Source: Mycobacterium sp. E740 (lineage in GTDB: Bacteria > Actinomycetota > Actinomycetes > Mycobacteriales > Mycobacteriaceae). Taken from it: DNA of 35,988 nt. Location of the stretch: NCBI RefSeq assembly GCF_001672895.1, contig NZ_LZKP01000032.1, positions 1-35,988 on the forward strand, read 5' to 3'. This document shows, piece after piece, positions 1 to 7,492 of this stretch; the stretch's first letter is position 1, and each line of letters begins with the position of its first letter. The notes beneath the pieces were generated by a model that had not been told where the DNA came from, did not search any database, and was given only the letters and a program-made list of their open reading frames with translations. The translations under genes were made by a program, and so were the position numbers.

Positions 1-77
1 CGACCCGCCGCGACCGCCCTCGAGGATGTGCGGCACGCCCGCCTTGACGGTCTTCCACACACCGCCGAGGTTGACGT
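1..77. repeat. Left arm of 77-nt perfect inverted repeat
   Basis: Positions 1-77 are the exact reverse complement of 224-300, with 146 nt between the arms. The match may continue beyond the window start. Confidence 0.95.
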
Positions 78-236
78 CGATCATTGCGGCCCAGTCGGTT
101 TCGCTGGTCTTGTCCAGGGTCTGGCCGCCGTTGCCGATGCCGGCGTTGGCGACGATGATGTCCAGCCGGCCCATCTGTTCGACACCGGCGTCCACCGCGG
201 CCTTGAGCGCGTCGTAGTCGCGCACGTCAACCTCGG
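1..236 (-). pseudogene. Inverted internal fragment of the neighbouring SDR gene
   Basis: Read on the minus strand, this stretch encodes an internal SDR segment with no start or stop: a DVRDYDALK stretch, the NAG motif (VANAGIG) and helix alpha-E up to VPHILEGGRGGS. It is the part that the plus-strand gene ending at 684 lacks, placed in reverse orientation, and its last 77 nt (1-77) repeat 224-300. The two reading directions meet over a 13-nt word, ACGTCAACCTCGG (224-236), that occurs in both orientations of the gene. This is not an independent gene. It is either a foldback assembly artefact at a contig end or a real inverted duplication that breaks the SDR. Confidence 0.85.
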
Positions 237-300
237 CGGTGTGTGGAAGACCGTCAAGGCGGGCGTGCCGCACATCCTCGAGGGCGGTCGCGGCGGGTCG
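224..300. repeat. Right arm of 77-nt perfect inverted repeat
   Basis: Exact reverse complement of 1-77. It codes for the NLGGVWKTVKAGVP region of the SDR. Pairing stops upstream of 224, next to the 13-nt inverted microhomology. Confidence 0.95.
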
Positions 301-684
301 ATCATCCTGACCAGTTCGGTCGGCGGTCTGAAGGCCTACCCGCACACGGGCCATTACGTCGCTGCCAAACATGGTGTGGTGGGCCTCATGCGGACGTTCG
401 CGGTCGAACTCGGCGCGCAGAACATTCGGGTCAACTCCGTGCACCCGACCAACGTCAACACCCCGCTGTTCATGAACGAGCCCACCATGAAGCTGTTCCG
501 TCCCGATCTGGAGAACCCGGGCCCGGACGACATGAAGGTCGTCGGCCAGCTGATGCACACGTTGCCGATCGGGTGGGTCGAACCCGAGGACATCGCCAAC
601 GCGGTGCTGTTCCTGGCGTCCGACGAGAGCCGTTACATCACCGGCGTCACACTGCCGGTCGACGGCGGCAGCTGCCTGAAGTAA
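224..684 (+). CDS. Mycofactocin-type SDR oxidoreductase, 3' part only
   Basis: This is the C-terminal part of a classical SDR: VNLGGVWKTVKAG, the catalytic serine region (ILTSSVGG), the YVAAK active-site Tyr/Lys, and the ending ITGVTLPVDGGSCLK. That ending and the insertion before it (NTPLFMNEPTMKLFRPD) are typical of mycofactocin-coupled SDRs, which hold a non-exchangeable NAD and oxidise alcohols with mycofactocin as electron acceptor; this assignment rests on family knowledge. The N-terminal Rossmann half is absent in this orientation, and the missing middle is found inverted at 1-236. An open frame does run upstream to 28, but its first ~65 codons are antisense to the inverted fragment, and the expected Asp before Val-Asn-Leu-Gly-Gly is His at the junction. 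The gene is followed by a 109-nt gap. Confidence 0.8.
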
Positions 685-793
685 CCGCTACCCGCGCGAC
701 CTGCTCGACGAGTACCGCGAAAGCCCCCGATCTTGGTGCTGCAGATGGTTCGATAGAACCTTCGGCACAGCGTCTGCAAGGGGCGTGGTTCAG
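685..793 (+). promoter_or_regulatory. Intergenic region upstream of the WS/DGAT gene
   Basis: 109 nt between the SDR stop and the acyltransferase start. It contains a small dyad, GGTTC-GATA-GAACC (747-760), that could be an operator or weak hairpin, and a purine-rich Shine-Dalgarno AAGGGG at 778-783. No convincing -35/-10 pair was recognised. Confidence 0.35.
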
Positions 794-2227
794 GTGAAGC
801 GACTCAACGGCATGGACGCCATGTTGCTCTACAGTGAGACGCCCAACTTGCACACGCACACGTTGAAGGTGGCGATCATCAACGCCGCCGACTTCGACGG
901 CGAGTACACCTTCGAGATGTGCCGGCACACCGTCGCCCGACGGCTGCATCTGCTCGACCCGTTGCGCTACCGACTCGTCGACATCCCGTGGAAGCTGCAT
1001 CATCCGATGTGGATCGAGGACTGCCCGGTTGACCTCGACTACCACTTACGCCGGGTGCAGGTGCCGAGCCCTGGGGGTCGCCGTGAACTCGACGAGGTCA
1101 TCGGCCGGATCGCCAGCACACCACTGGACCGCAGCCGTCCGCTGTGGGAATTCCACTTCGCCGAGGGCATGGCCGACGGCCGCTTCGCGCTCATCGGCAA
1201 GGTGCACCACACCCTGGCCGATGGTGTGGCATCGGCCAATCTCCTTGCGCGACTCATGGATCTGGCCGACGGCACGCAGGACGAACGCGAGGACTACCAG
1301 ACCTGCGAAGCCCCGGGTCGCTCGGAGCTGGTGAGGGTCGCGATGCGTGACCACGCCACAAACATCGCGGCGCTGCCCGCACTCGCACGCGATGCGGTCC
1401 AGGGATTCACCAAGGTGCGGCGCCGCGCCAAAGAGCGCAGCGACAACCCGGATCTGGCGAAGATGTTCCGCACGCCACCGACGTTTCTCAACCATGTGGT
1501 GTCACCGGTGCGCACGTTCGCCACCGCGTCAGTACCACTGGCCGAAGTCAAGGAGACCGCGAAGCATCTCGGGGTCACGTTCAACGACATCGTGCTTGCC
1601 ACGGCCGCCGGCGGCCTGCGCGAACTGCTCCTGCGGTACGACGGGCGCGCGGACCGCCCGCTCATGGCATCGGTTCCCGTGAGCACCGATCTGTCTCCCG
1701 ACCGGGTCACGGGCAACGAGATCGGCGGCTTGTCGGTATCACTGCCCGTTCACATCGACGATCCGCTCGAGCGGGTGCGGTTGACCTCGTTGGCGACAGC
1801 GCGCGCGAAAGAGGACTACGAACTGCTCGGCCCGAAGCTGCAGGGCCAGTTCATGGAGTACCTGCCTCCCCCGCTCACGCCGGTACTGCTGCGGTGGCAG
1901 AGTCAACGCGCCAGTCACAACTCGCTGATGAACGTCGCGGTGTCGAGCGTTCCCGGCCCCCGACGACGCGGCCACATCGGTGGCGCCCCGGTCAGCGAGA
2001 TCTACTCGATCGGTGTGCTCTCGGCCGGCAGCGCGTTCAACATGACCGTGTGGAGCTACGTCGACCAGGTGGACATCTCGATCCTGTCAGACGACTGCAC
2101 CTTCGACGACATCCATGAAGCGACCGACGCAATGGTGCACGGAATCGACGAGATCCGCTGCGCCGCAGGACTTTCGGCACTTTCCACAGTCGACACGGCG
2201 ATGGCCCCGGCGCCCGCGGCGCGCTAG
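794..2227 (+). CDS. Wax ester synthase/diacylglycerol acyltransferase (WS/DGAT)
   Basis: This membrane-associated acyltransferase makes triacylglycerol or wax ester from acyl-CoA and diacylglycerol or alcohol. The product is about 477 aa. It has the catalytic HHxxxDG motif (HHTLADG, His138/His139/Asp143 from this start), the RSRPLWE motif just before it, and the C-terminal-domain FNDIVLA motif. The N-terminus MKRLNGMDAMLLYSETP is typical of the family. I chose GTG at 794 because AAGGGG at 778-783 is well spaced for it; an in-frame GTG at 785 would sit directly on that site. With the next two genes it matches the M. tuberculosis Rv1425-fadD12-Rv1428c neighbourhood, so it is probably the Rv1425 counterpart. 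Its stop overlaps the convergent fadD12 stop. Confidence 0.9.
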   Translation: MKRLNGMDAMLLYSETPNLHTHTLKVAIINAADFDGEYTFEMCRHTVARRLHLLDPLRYRLVDIPWKLHHPMWIEDCPVDLDYHLRRVQVPSPGGRRELDEVIGRIASTPLDRSRPLWEFHFAEGMADGRFALIGKVHHTLADGVASANLLARLMDLADGTQDEREDYQTCEAPGRSELVRVAMRDHATNIAALPALARDAVQGFTKVRRRAKERSDNPDLAKMFRTPPTFLNHVVSPVRTFATASVPLAEVKETAKHLGVTFNDIVLATAAGGLRELLLRYDGRADRPLMASVPVSTDLSPDRVTGNEIGGLSVSLPVHIDDPLERVRLTSLATARAKEDYELLGPKLQGQFMEYLPPPLTPVLLRWQSQRASHNSLMNVAVSSVPGPRRRGHIGGAPVSEIYSIGVLSAGSAFNMTVWSYVDQVDISILSDDCTFDDIHEATDAMVHGIDEIRCAAGLSALSTVDTAMAPAPAAR

Positions 2228-3831
2228 TCGACCAGATCGAGAAGATCCTTGCGCAGCACCTTGCCCGTGCTTCCGCGCGGCAGTTCGTCGAGGGCGGTGA
2301 TCTGCCGCGGCACTTTGTAGTTGGCGAGGTTGTCGCGCACGTGCTGCTTGAGGTCGTCGGGGGTGGTGCCCGCGCCGTCGTTCAGGACGACGAATGCCAC
2401 CAGGCGCTGACCGTACTGTTCGTCGTCGACACCCAGCACCACCGCTTCCCGGACGTCGGAATGGGTGGCCAGCATCTTCTCGACCTCGATCGGGTAGACG
2501 TTCTCTCCGCCGGAGACGATCATCTCGTCGTCCCGGCCGACGACGAACAACCGGCCCGCGTCGTCGAGGTAGCCGACGTCCCCCGACGCCATGAAACCTT
2601 CGTGGAAGTCCTTGGTCTTGCCTGAGGTGTAGCCGTTGAACAGCGTGCCGCTGCGCACGAAGATCTGCCCGGTCTCACCGTTGGGCAGCTCGTTGAACTC
2701 GGCGTCGAGAATACGAATCTCGGTGCCGTCGGCCGCCGTCCCGGCCGTGTCGGGCGCCGCCCGCAGGTCGCTCGGCGTCGCGGTGGCGATCATGCCCGCT
2801 TCGGTCGCGTTGTAGTTGTTGTAGATGACGTCACCGAACCGGTCCATGAACTTGATGACCACATCGGGACGCATCCGCGAGCCCGACGCCGTGGCGAACC
2901 GGAGGGACTTGCCGCTGTAGCGGTTCAACACCTCTTCGGGGAGGTCCATGATCCGGTCGAACATCACCGGCACCACGGCGAGGCCGGTCGCGCGGTACCG
3001 GTCGACCAGCTCCAGCGTCGCTTCGGGGTCGAACTTGCGTCGCGTGACGATGGGACATGCCAGCAGCGCGGCGAACAGCAGCTGCGAAAAGCCCCATGCG
3101 TGGAACATCGGCGCGACGATGACGATCGGCTCCTCGGCACGCCACGGTGTGCGGTCGAGCACTGCCTTGAGATCGCCTGCGCCGCCGCTGCCTTCGCCGC
3201 GCTTGGCGCCCTTCGGGGTTCCCGTGGTGCCGGACGTCAGCAGGATGACGTCGCTCTTGCGTTCGGTGGCAGCCGGCCGCTTGCCGAGGTTGGCGTCGAT
3301 GAGTTGGTCGAGCGTCAGGCCCTCGGCGGGTCCGTCGGTCCACGCGAGGATGCGGGTGGCGTCCGGCCTGTCGGTCATGGCTTGCTCGACGATCGCGGCG
3401 AATTCCTCGTCATAGATGACGACGTCGGCGCCTTCCCGATCGACCACCTCTGCCAGGGCGGGACCCGCGAACGAGGTGTTGAGCAGCAGCACGTCGGCGC
3501 CCATCCGGTTGGCGGCCACCAGGGACTCGATGAAGCCGCGGTGGTTGCGGCACATCACCGCAACGGTTTTCGGTGCACCGCCGGGCAGGTTCTGCAGACC
3601 GGTGGCGACGGCGTCGCAGCGGTCGTCGATCTGCTTCCAGGTCAACGTGCCGCGTTCGTCGACGAGGCCGGGACGGTCCGGACAGCGCTGCGCGGCCGCC
3701 GCGAAGCCGACCGTCGCGGTCATCCCCACCCGGCGCATCGCCGCGCCCATCCGCAGATATTTGTCGGGCCGCAGCGGCGCGATGAGGCCGGCCCGCCACA
3801 GCGTCTGCACGAGTCCGAGAACGTCGGCCAT
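2224..3831 (-). CDS. fadD12: Fatty-acyl-CoA synthetase, FadD12-like
   Basis: A 535-aa ANL-superfamily ligase expected to activate a fatty acid to acyl-AMP and then acyl-CoA. The P-loop TSGTTGTPKG is at residues 199-208. Further on are the YNNYNATEAG adenylate motif, the SGDVGYLDD Asp motif, the GRDDEMIVSGGENVYP hinge, and the C-terminal catalytic lysine in GSTGKVLRKDLL. The length equals that recalled for M. tuberculosis FadD12, and the gene neighbours are in the same order, which is the basis for the symbol. It starts 2 nt after the stop of the LPLAT gene, so the two form an operon. Its stop shares the four bases CTAG (2224-2227) with the convergent WS/DGAT gene. Ligase, LPLAT and WS/DGAT together suggest acyl-lipid synthesis. 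Confidence 0.88.
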   Translation of the reverse strand: MADVLGLVQTLWRAGLIAPLRPDKYLRMGAAMRRVGMTATVGFAAAAQRCPDRPGLVDERGTLTWKQIDDRCDAVATGLQNLPGGAPKTVAVMCRNHRGFIESLVAANRMGADVLLLNTSFAGPALAEVVDREGADVVIYDEEFAAIVEQAMTDRPDATRILAWTDGPAEGLTLDQLIDANLGKRPAATERKSDVILLTSGTTGTPKGAKRGEGSGGAGDLKAVLDRTPWRAEEPIVIVAPMFHAWGFSQLLFAALLACPIVTRRKFDPEATLELVDRYRATGLAVVPVMFDRIMDLPEEVLNRYSGKSLRFATASGSRMRPDVVIKFMDRFGDVIYNNYNATEAGMIATATPSDLRAAPDTAGTAADGTEIRILDAEFNELPNGETGQIFVRSGTLFNGYTSGKTKDFHEGFMASGDVGYLDDAGRLFVVGRDDEMIVSGGENVYPIEVEKMLATHSDVREAVVLGVDDEQYGQRLVAFVVLNDGAGTTPDDLKQHVRDNLANYKVPRQITALDELPRGSTGKVLRKDLLDLVD

Positions 3832-3833
3832 CG

Positions 3834-4640
3834 TCAGCCCAGTACCGGGAACCGGCGTTCTGTGGCCAGCTCGTCGAGCGCGGCCTGCATCACTGAGCGC
3901 ACGTGCTCGTCGACCTCCTTCACGTCGGGGTTCTCCCCGAATTGCTCGACCACATCGATCGGCGGCAAGACCCTCGTCACGATCTTGGCAGGCAGCGGGA
4001 GGTTCGGCGGGAAGATCGCCGACAATCCGAACGGGAATCCGAAGGACAGCGGCAAGATCTCCATGCGCGCCTTCTTCAGGCCGAGGCGGCGCGCGATCGA
4101 GTCTCCGCGCGCGAGGAACAGCTGGGTCTCCTGACCGCCGATCGAGACCATCGGCACGATCGGCACGCCGGTTTCGATCGCGGTTCTGACATAGCCTGTG
4201 CGACCGGCGAAATCGATGACGTTCTCGGTGAACGTCGACCGGTAGGAGTCGTAGTCGCCGCCCGGGAAGACCAGGACGACGGCGCCGTCCCGCAGCGCTT
4301 TGGCGGCGTTCTCGCGGCTCGCCTCGATCACCCCGGCGCGGCGCAGTAGGTCGCCCAGCGGTCCCATGAAGATGCCGTAGTGCCCGAGCGTGTAGATCGG
4401 TCGGTCGAAGCCGAACTTCTTGTAGAACGCCGGGGCGAAGATCATCACGTCGGGAGTGAGCATGCCGCCGGAGTGATTGGAGACGACCAGCGCGCCTCCG
4501 GTGGCCGGCATTCCGCCCAGGTCACGCACTTCGGCTCGGAAGTACCGCTTGAAGAGCGGTCCGACCGCATTGACCACGCCGCGCGTGAACGCCGGGTCCC
4601 ACTTGGCGACTTCCGGCTTCTCCGCCTCGCTGCTACTCAT
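3834..4640 (-). CDS. Lysophospholipid acyltransferase (LPLAT) family protein, Rv1428c-like
   Basis: A 268-aa acyltransferase-domain protein. The LPLAT motif I region reads VVSNHSGGMLTPD (Asn55-His56, with Asp eight residues after the His rather than the usual NHxxxxD). Motif III is represented by VFPGGDYDSYR (124-134), and the distal block is VPIVPMVSIGG. It probably moves an acyl group from acyl-CoA to a glycerolipid acceptor at the membrane; the acceptor is unknown. The ATG at 4640 is preceded by a weak AGGTG. The downstream ligase begins 2 nt after its stop and may supply the acyl-CoA. It is divergent from the epimerase gene at 4732. Confidence 0.8.
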   Translation of the reverse strand: MSSSEAEKPEVAKWDPAFTRGVVNAVGPLFKRYFRAEVRDLGGMPATGGALVVSNHSGGMLTPDVMIFAPAFYKKFGFDRPIYTLGHYGIFMGPLGDLLRRAGVIEASRENAAKALRDGAVVLVFPGGDYDSYRSTFTENVIDFAGRTGYVRTAIETGVPIVPMVSIGGQETQLFLARGDSIARRLGLKKARMEILPLSFGFPFGLSAIFPPNLPLPAKIVTRVLPPIDVVEQFGENPDVKEVDEHVRSVMQAALDELATERRFPVLG

Positions 4641-4731
4641 GCCGCACCTGTCATACCCGCCCGGTCCGCCTCTTATGCGATTATGCTACTTTCGGAAAAA
4701 GAGAATATCATATCCGCAGGTGGGAGGGGTT
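4641..4731. promoter_or_regulatory. Divergent promoter region, LPLAT/fadD12 versus epimerase
   Basis: 91 nt containing the most AT-rich stretch nearby (about 4671-4716). It must hold promoters for both directions. GGGAGGGG at 4722-4729 is a strong ribosome-binding site for the ATG at 4732. The word GAGAAT at 4701-4706 resembles half of the palindromes at 26678 and 34307, but the second half (ATATCC) is a poor match. Confidence 0.45.
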
Positions 4732-5817
4732 ATGGCGGGGACTGTCTTGATCACCGGCGGCTTCGGGCTGGTCGGTTCCGCGACGGTGCGCAGGCTGGCC
4801 GAGCTCGGCCGCGCGGTGGTCGTCGCCGACCTCGACACCGCCGCCAACCGCAAAGCCCAGGAAACACTTCCCCGAGGCGTCACAGTCCGCTGGACCGATT
4901 TGACCGACGAGGGCCAGGTGCAGCGCTTGGTCGCCGACGTCGCGCCGGAGGCGATCATCCACCTCGCCGCGGTGATCCCTCCGCCCATCTACAAGAACCC
5001 GAAGCTCGCCCGGCGGGTCAACGTCGAGGCGACCGCGACGCTGGTGCGCATCGCCGAACAGCAGCAGCCGCCGCCGCGGTTCATCCAAGCGTCGAGCAAC
5101 GCGGTCTACGGTTCCCGCAACCCGCACACCATGTCCGCACCCGTGCGCGCCGACGACCCGATGCGTCCGTGCGACCTGTACAGCGGAACCAAGGCCGAGG
5201 CCGAGTCGATCGTCCGGTCCTCGAGCCTGCCGTGGGTGGTGTTGCGACTCGGCGGTGTCCTCAGCACCGATCCGAATGCGATGCAGCTGAGCGCTGACGC
5301 CTTGTACTTCGAGAGCCTGCTGCCTGCTGACGGCCGGTTGCACAGCGTCGACGTCCGCGACGTCGCGTGGGCTTTCGCCGCGGCCACCACAGCCGACGTC
5401 GTCGGCGAGATCCTGCTGATCGCCGGGGACGACTCACACCGGATTCGTCAGGGCGAGGTGGGCCCGGCGCTGGCCTCGGCACGCGGCCTTTCCGGCGTGC
5501 TTCCCCCCGGCCGACCGGGCGATCCCGGGCGCGACGACGCCTGGTTCGTCACCGACTGGATGGACACCGCACGCGCGCAGGAGGCACTGCAGTTCCAGCA
5601 CCACTCGTGGCCCGACATGCAGGCCGAGGCCGCGGCCAACGCCGGATGGATGCGGCACCTGATGCGGCTCGCCACGCCCCTCGCACCGGTCGTGCGCGAA
5701 TTGCTGAAGCGCCGGGGCGCATACCGGAACACGCCCGGCCGATACGCCGATCCCTGGGGCGCGATCCGGGCCAGGTTGGGCGAACCGGCGTGGGATCAAC
5801 CCCGGGAGCTGTCCTGA
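4732..5817 (+). CDS. NAD-dependent epimerase/dehydratase (extended SDR)
   Basis: A 361-aa extended-SDR protein. The nucleotide-binding glycine motif GGFGLVG is at residues 9-15, Asp33 follows beta-2 (VVVADLD, suggesting NAD preference), and the active-site residues are Ser121/122 (QASSNAVYG) with Tyr150-x3-Lys154 (YSGTK). HSVDVRDVA is the usual substrate-domain block. The C-terminal part (about 240-361) is rich in Arg, Pro and Trp and not diagnostic. The substrate could be a sugar nucleotide, a sterol-like alcohol or an aldehyde; the sequence does not decide. The ATG at 4732 has a strong Shine-Dalgarno, and the longer open frame to 4477 runs antisense through the LPLAT gene and is discarded. 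The next SDR starts 18 nt downstream and is probably co-transcribed. Confidence 0.8.
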   Translation: MAGTVLITGGFGLVGSATVRRLAELGRAVVVADLDTAANRKAQETLPRGVTVRWTDLTDEGQVQRLVADVAPEAIIHLAAVIPPPIYKNPKLARRVNVEATATLVRIAEQQQPPPRFIQASSNAVYGSRNPHTMSAPVRADDPMRPCDLYSGTKAEAESIVRSSSLPWVVLRLGGVLSTDPNAMQLSADALYFESLLPADGRLHSVDVRDVAWAFAAATTADVVGEILLIAGDDSHRIRQGEVGPALASARGLSGVLPPGRPGDPGRDDAWFVTDWMDTARAQEALQFQHHSWPDMQAEAAANAGWMRHLMRLATPLAPVVRELLKRRGAYRNTPGRYADPWGAIRARLGEPAWDQPRELS

Positions 5818-5835
5818 CGGCCTAGTGTTCGGCGG

Positions 5836-6678
5836 GTGGACACGTTCAAGGGACGCGCGGCGGTCATCACCGGCGGTGCGAGCGGTATCGGATTCGCCGC
5901 CGCAAGGGAATTCGCCGGCCGCGGGGCACGCATCATGCTCAGCGACATCGACTCCACGGCGCTCGACCGTGCCGTCGCCGAGTTGCGCGCCGCGGGCGTC
6001 GACGCCCACGGCGTTGTCTGCGACGTACGAAAGCTCGACGAGGTCCAGCGGCTGGCGGATGAGGCCTTCGAGGTGTTCGGCGAGGTGCACCTGGTGTTCA
6101 ACAACGCCGGCATCGCGTACGCGGGGCCGATCGCCGACACCAGTCATGACGACTGGCGGTTCGTCATCGACGTCGACCTATGGGGCCCGATCCACGGCGT
6201 CGAGGCGTTCCTGCCGCGGCTGATCGCGCAGAAGGCCGACAGCCACATCGCGTTCACGTCGTCGTTCGCGGGGCTGATCCCCAACGTCGGGTTGGGCCCG
6301 TACTGCGTCGCGAAGTATGGCGTCGTCGCGCTCGCCGAGACGTTGTCCCGTGAGGTGCGCGGCAACGGCATCGGCGTGACGGTGCTGTGCCCGATGATCG
6401 TCGACACGAACCTGCTGGCCAACACCGAACGCGTGCGCAGCGACGACTACGGCCCCGCCACGCCGTCAGACGCCGAGACCGTTCAGCAGTTGGCGTCGGA
6501 CCCCAGCGACGACTCGGTGCTCGACGTCGACGAGGTCGCGCGCCTGACCGCCGACGCGATCGAGGCGAATCGGCTCTACGTGCTGCCGCACAGCGCGGCG
6601 CGCGGCTCGATTCGACGCCGCTTCGAGCGGATCGACCGCACCTTCGACGACCAGTCCGCCGAGGGCTGGAGTCACTGA
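5836..6678 (+). CDS. SDR family NAD(P)-dependent oxidoreductase
   Basis: A 280-aa classical SDR: TGGASGIG (12-19), Asp in MLSDID after beta-2, NNAGIAY, the catalytic serine in FTSSFAG, and YCVAK for the Tyr/Lys pair. The C-terminus lacks the common ITGxxxxVDGG ending and instead has an extension (DVDEVARLTADAIEANRLYVLPHS), a form common in mycobacterial SDRs of unknown substrate. It starts with GTG, 18 nt after the epimerase stop. Its last seven bases overlap the end of the convergent SDR at 6672. Confidence 0.82.
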   Translation: MDTFKGRAAVITGGASGIGFAAAREFAGRGARIMLSDIDSTALDRAVAELRAAGVDAHGVVCDVRKLDEVQRLADEAFEVFGEVHLVFNNAGIAYAGPIADTSHDDWRFVIDVDLWGPIHGVEAFLPRLIAQKADSHIAFTSSFAGLIPNVGLGPYCVAKYGVVALAETLSREVRGNGIGVTVLCPMIVDTNLLANTERVRSDDYGPATPSDAETVQQLASDPSDDSVLDVDEVARLTADAIEANRLYVLPHSAARGSIRRRFERIDRTFDDQSAEGWSH

Positions 6679-7484
6679 CCCGGCGGGCCCAACGTCGGGC
6701 GACCGGTCTGTGGGTGGTGATACCACCCGCCTGCGGACTGGGTGCCGCCGTCCACATGGATCGTCTGCCCGGTGATGTAGCTGGACATCGCCGACGCGAG
6801 AAACACCGCGACACTGGCGATTTCGTCGACATGCCCCGGTCGCCCCATCGGAATGCCCGGAGCGAGGTCGGCCCGCAGCGTGCCAGCGGAAATCTGCATC
6901 AGTCCCTCGGTCAGCGTGAGATCCGGAGCGATCGCGTTGACGCGAATCCCGTGCGCTGAGAGCTCGAACGCCGCGGTCTGCGTGTAGTTGATGACGCCCG
7001 CCTTCGCCGCCGCGTAGGCCGCGTAGCCGGGGGCGGCGCGCGCACCCTCGATCGACGTCACGTTGACGACGCTGCCGGGCAGCCCCGCGTCGACGAGTCG
7101 CCGCGCCACCCGCTGGGTGCACAACAGCACGTGGCGCAGGTTGGCCTTGTACAGCGCATCCCAGCCGTTCTCCGACGTGTCGAGCAGCGGCGAGTTGAAC
7201 ACGCCACCGGCGTTGTTGACAAGGATCGAAACCTCGCCGAGTTCGCTGACGGTGCGGTCGAGCGCGGCGTCGACCTGACCGGTGTCGCGGACATCGGTGA
7301 CGATGCCCAGCGCCCCGGCCCGTTCCGCTGCCGCGGCGCATGTTTCGGGGTCACGCTCCCAGATCGCGACCGAGGCACCGAACGCGGCCAACCCTTCTGC
7401 GATGCCTCTTCCGATACCCGCGCCGCCGCCCGTGACCACCGCGACGCGTCCGGTCAGCAGGATGTCTCGGGGATCGATTGCCAC
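6672..7484 (-). CDS. SDR oxidoreductase, last gene of the P450/CoA-transferase operon
   Basis: A 270-aa classical SDR: TGGGAGIG near residues 19-26, NNAGGVF, serine in NVTSIEG, YAAAK for the Tyr/Lys pair, and the C-terminal block SYITGQTIHVDGGTQSAGG. A 3-hydroxyacyl or alcohol dehydrogenase role is plausible, given the CoA-transferase and crotonase genes just upstream. The start is taken as GTG at 7484, 8 nt after the CoA-transferase stop; the open frame upstream of this point is antisense-like sequence inside the CoA-transferase gene. The stop lies within a 7-nt overlap with the convergent SDR ending at 6678, leaving no room for a terminator. Confidence 0.85.
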   Translation of the reverse strand: MAIDPRDILLTGRVAVVTGGGAGIGRGIAEGLAAFGASVAIWERDPETCAAAAERAGALGIVTDVRDTGQVDAALDRTVSELGEVSILVNNAGGVFNSPLLDTSENGWDALYKANLRHVLLCTQRVARRLVDAGLPGSVVNVTSIEGARAAPGYAAYAAAKAGVINYTQTAAFELSAHGIRVNAIAPDLTLTEGLMQISAGTLRADLAPGIPMGRPGHVDEIASVAVFLASAMSSYITGQTIHVDGGTQSAGGWYHHPQTGRPTLGPPGQ

Positions 7485-7492
7485 GGCTCGAG

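Noticed and set aside
28..684. 218-aa plus-strand open frame as a complete SDR gene
   Set aside because: Its first ~65 codons are the complement of an inverted fragment of the same gene and do not resemble an SDR N-terminus.
2706..2722. Palindrome-like CGAGAATACGAATCTCG as a third operator
   Set aside because: Lies deep in the fadD12 coding sequence and only the outer five bases pair; the spacing differs from GAGAAT-N3-ATTCTC.
4701..4715. GAGAATATCATATCC as a member of the operator family
   Set aside because: Only the left half fits; the right half matches three of six bases.
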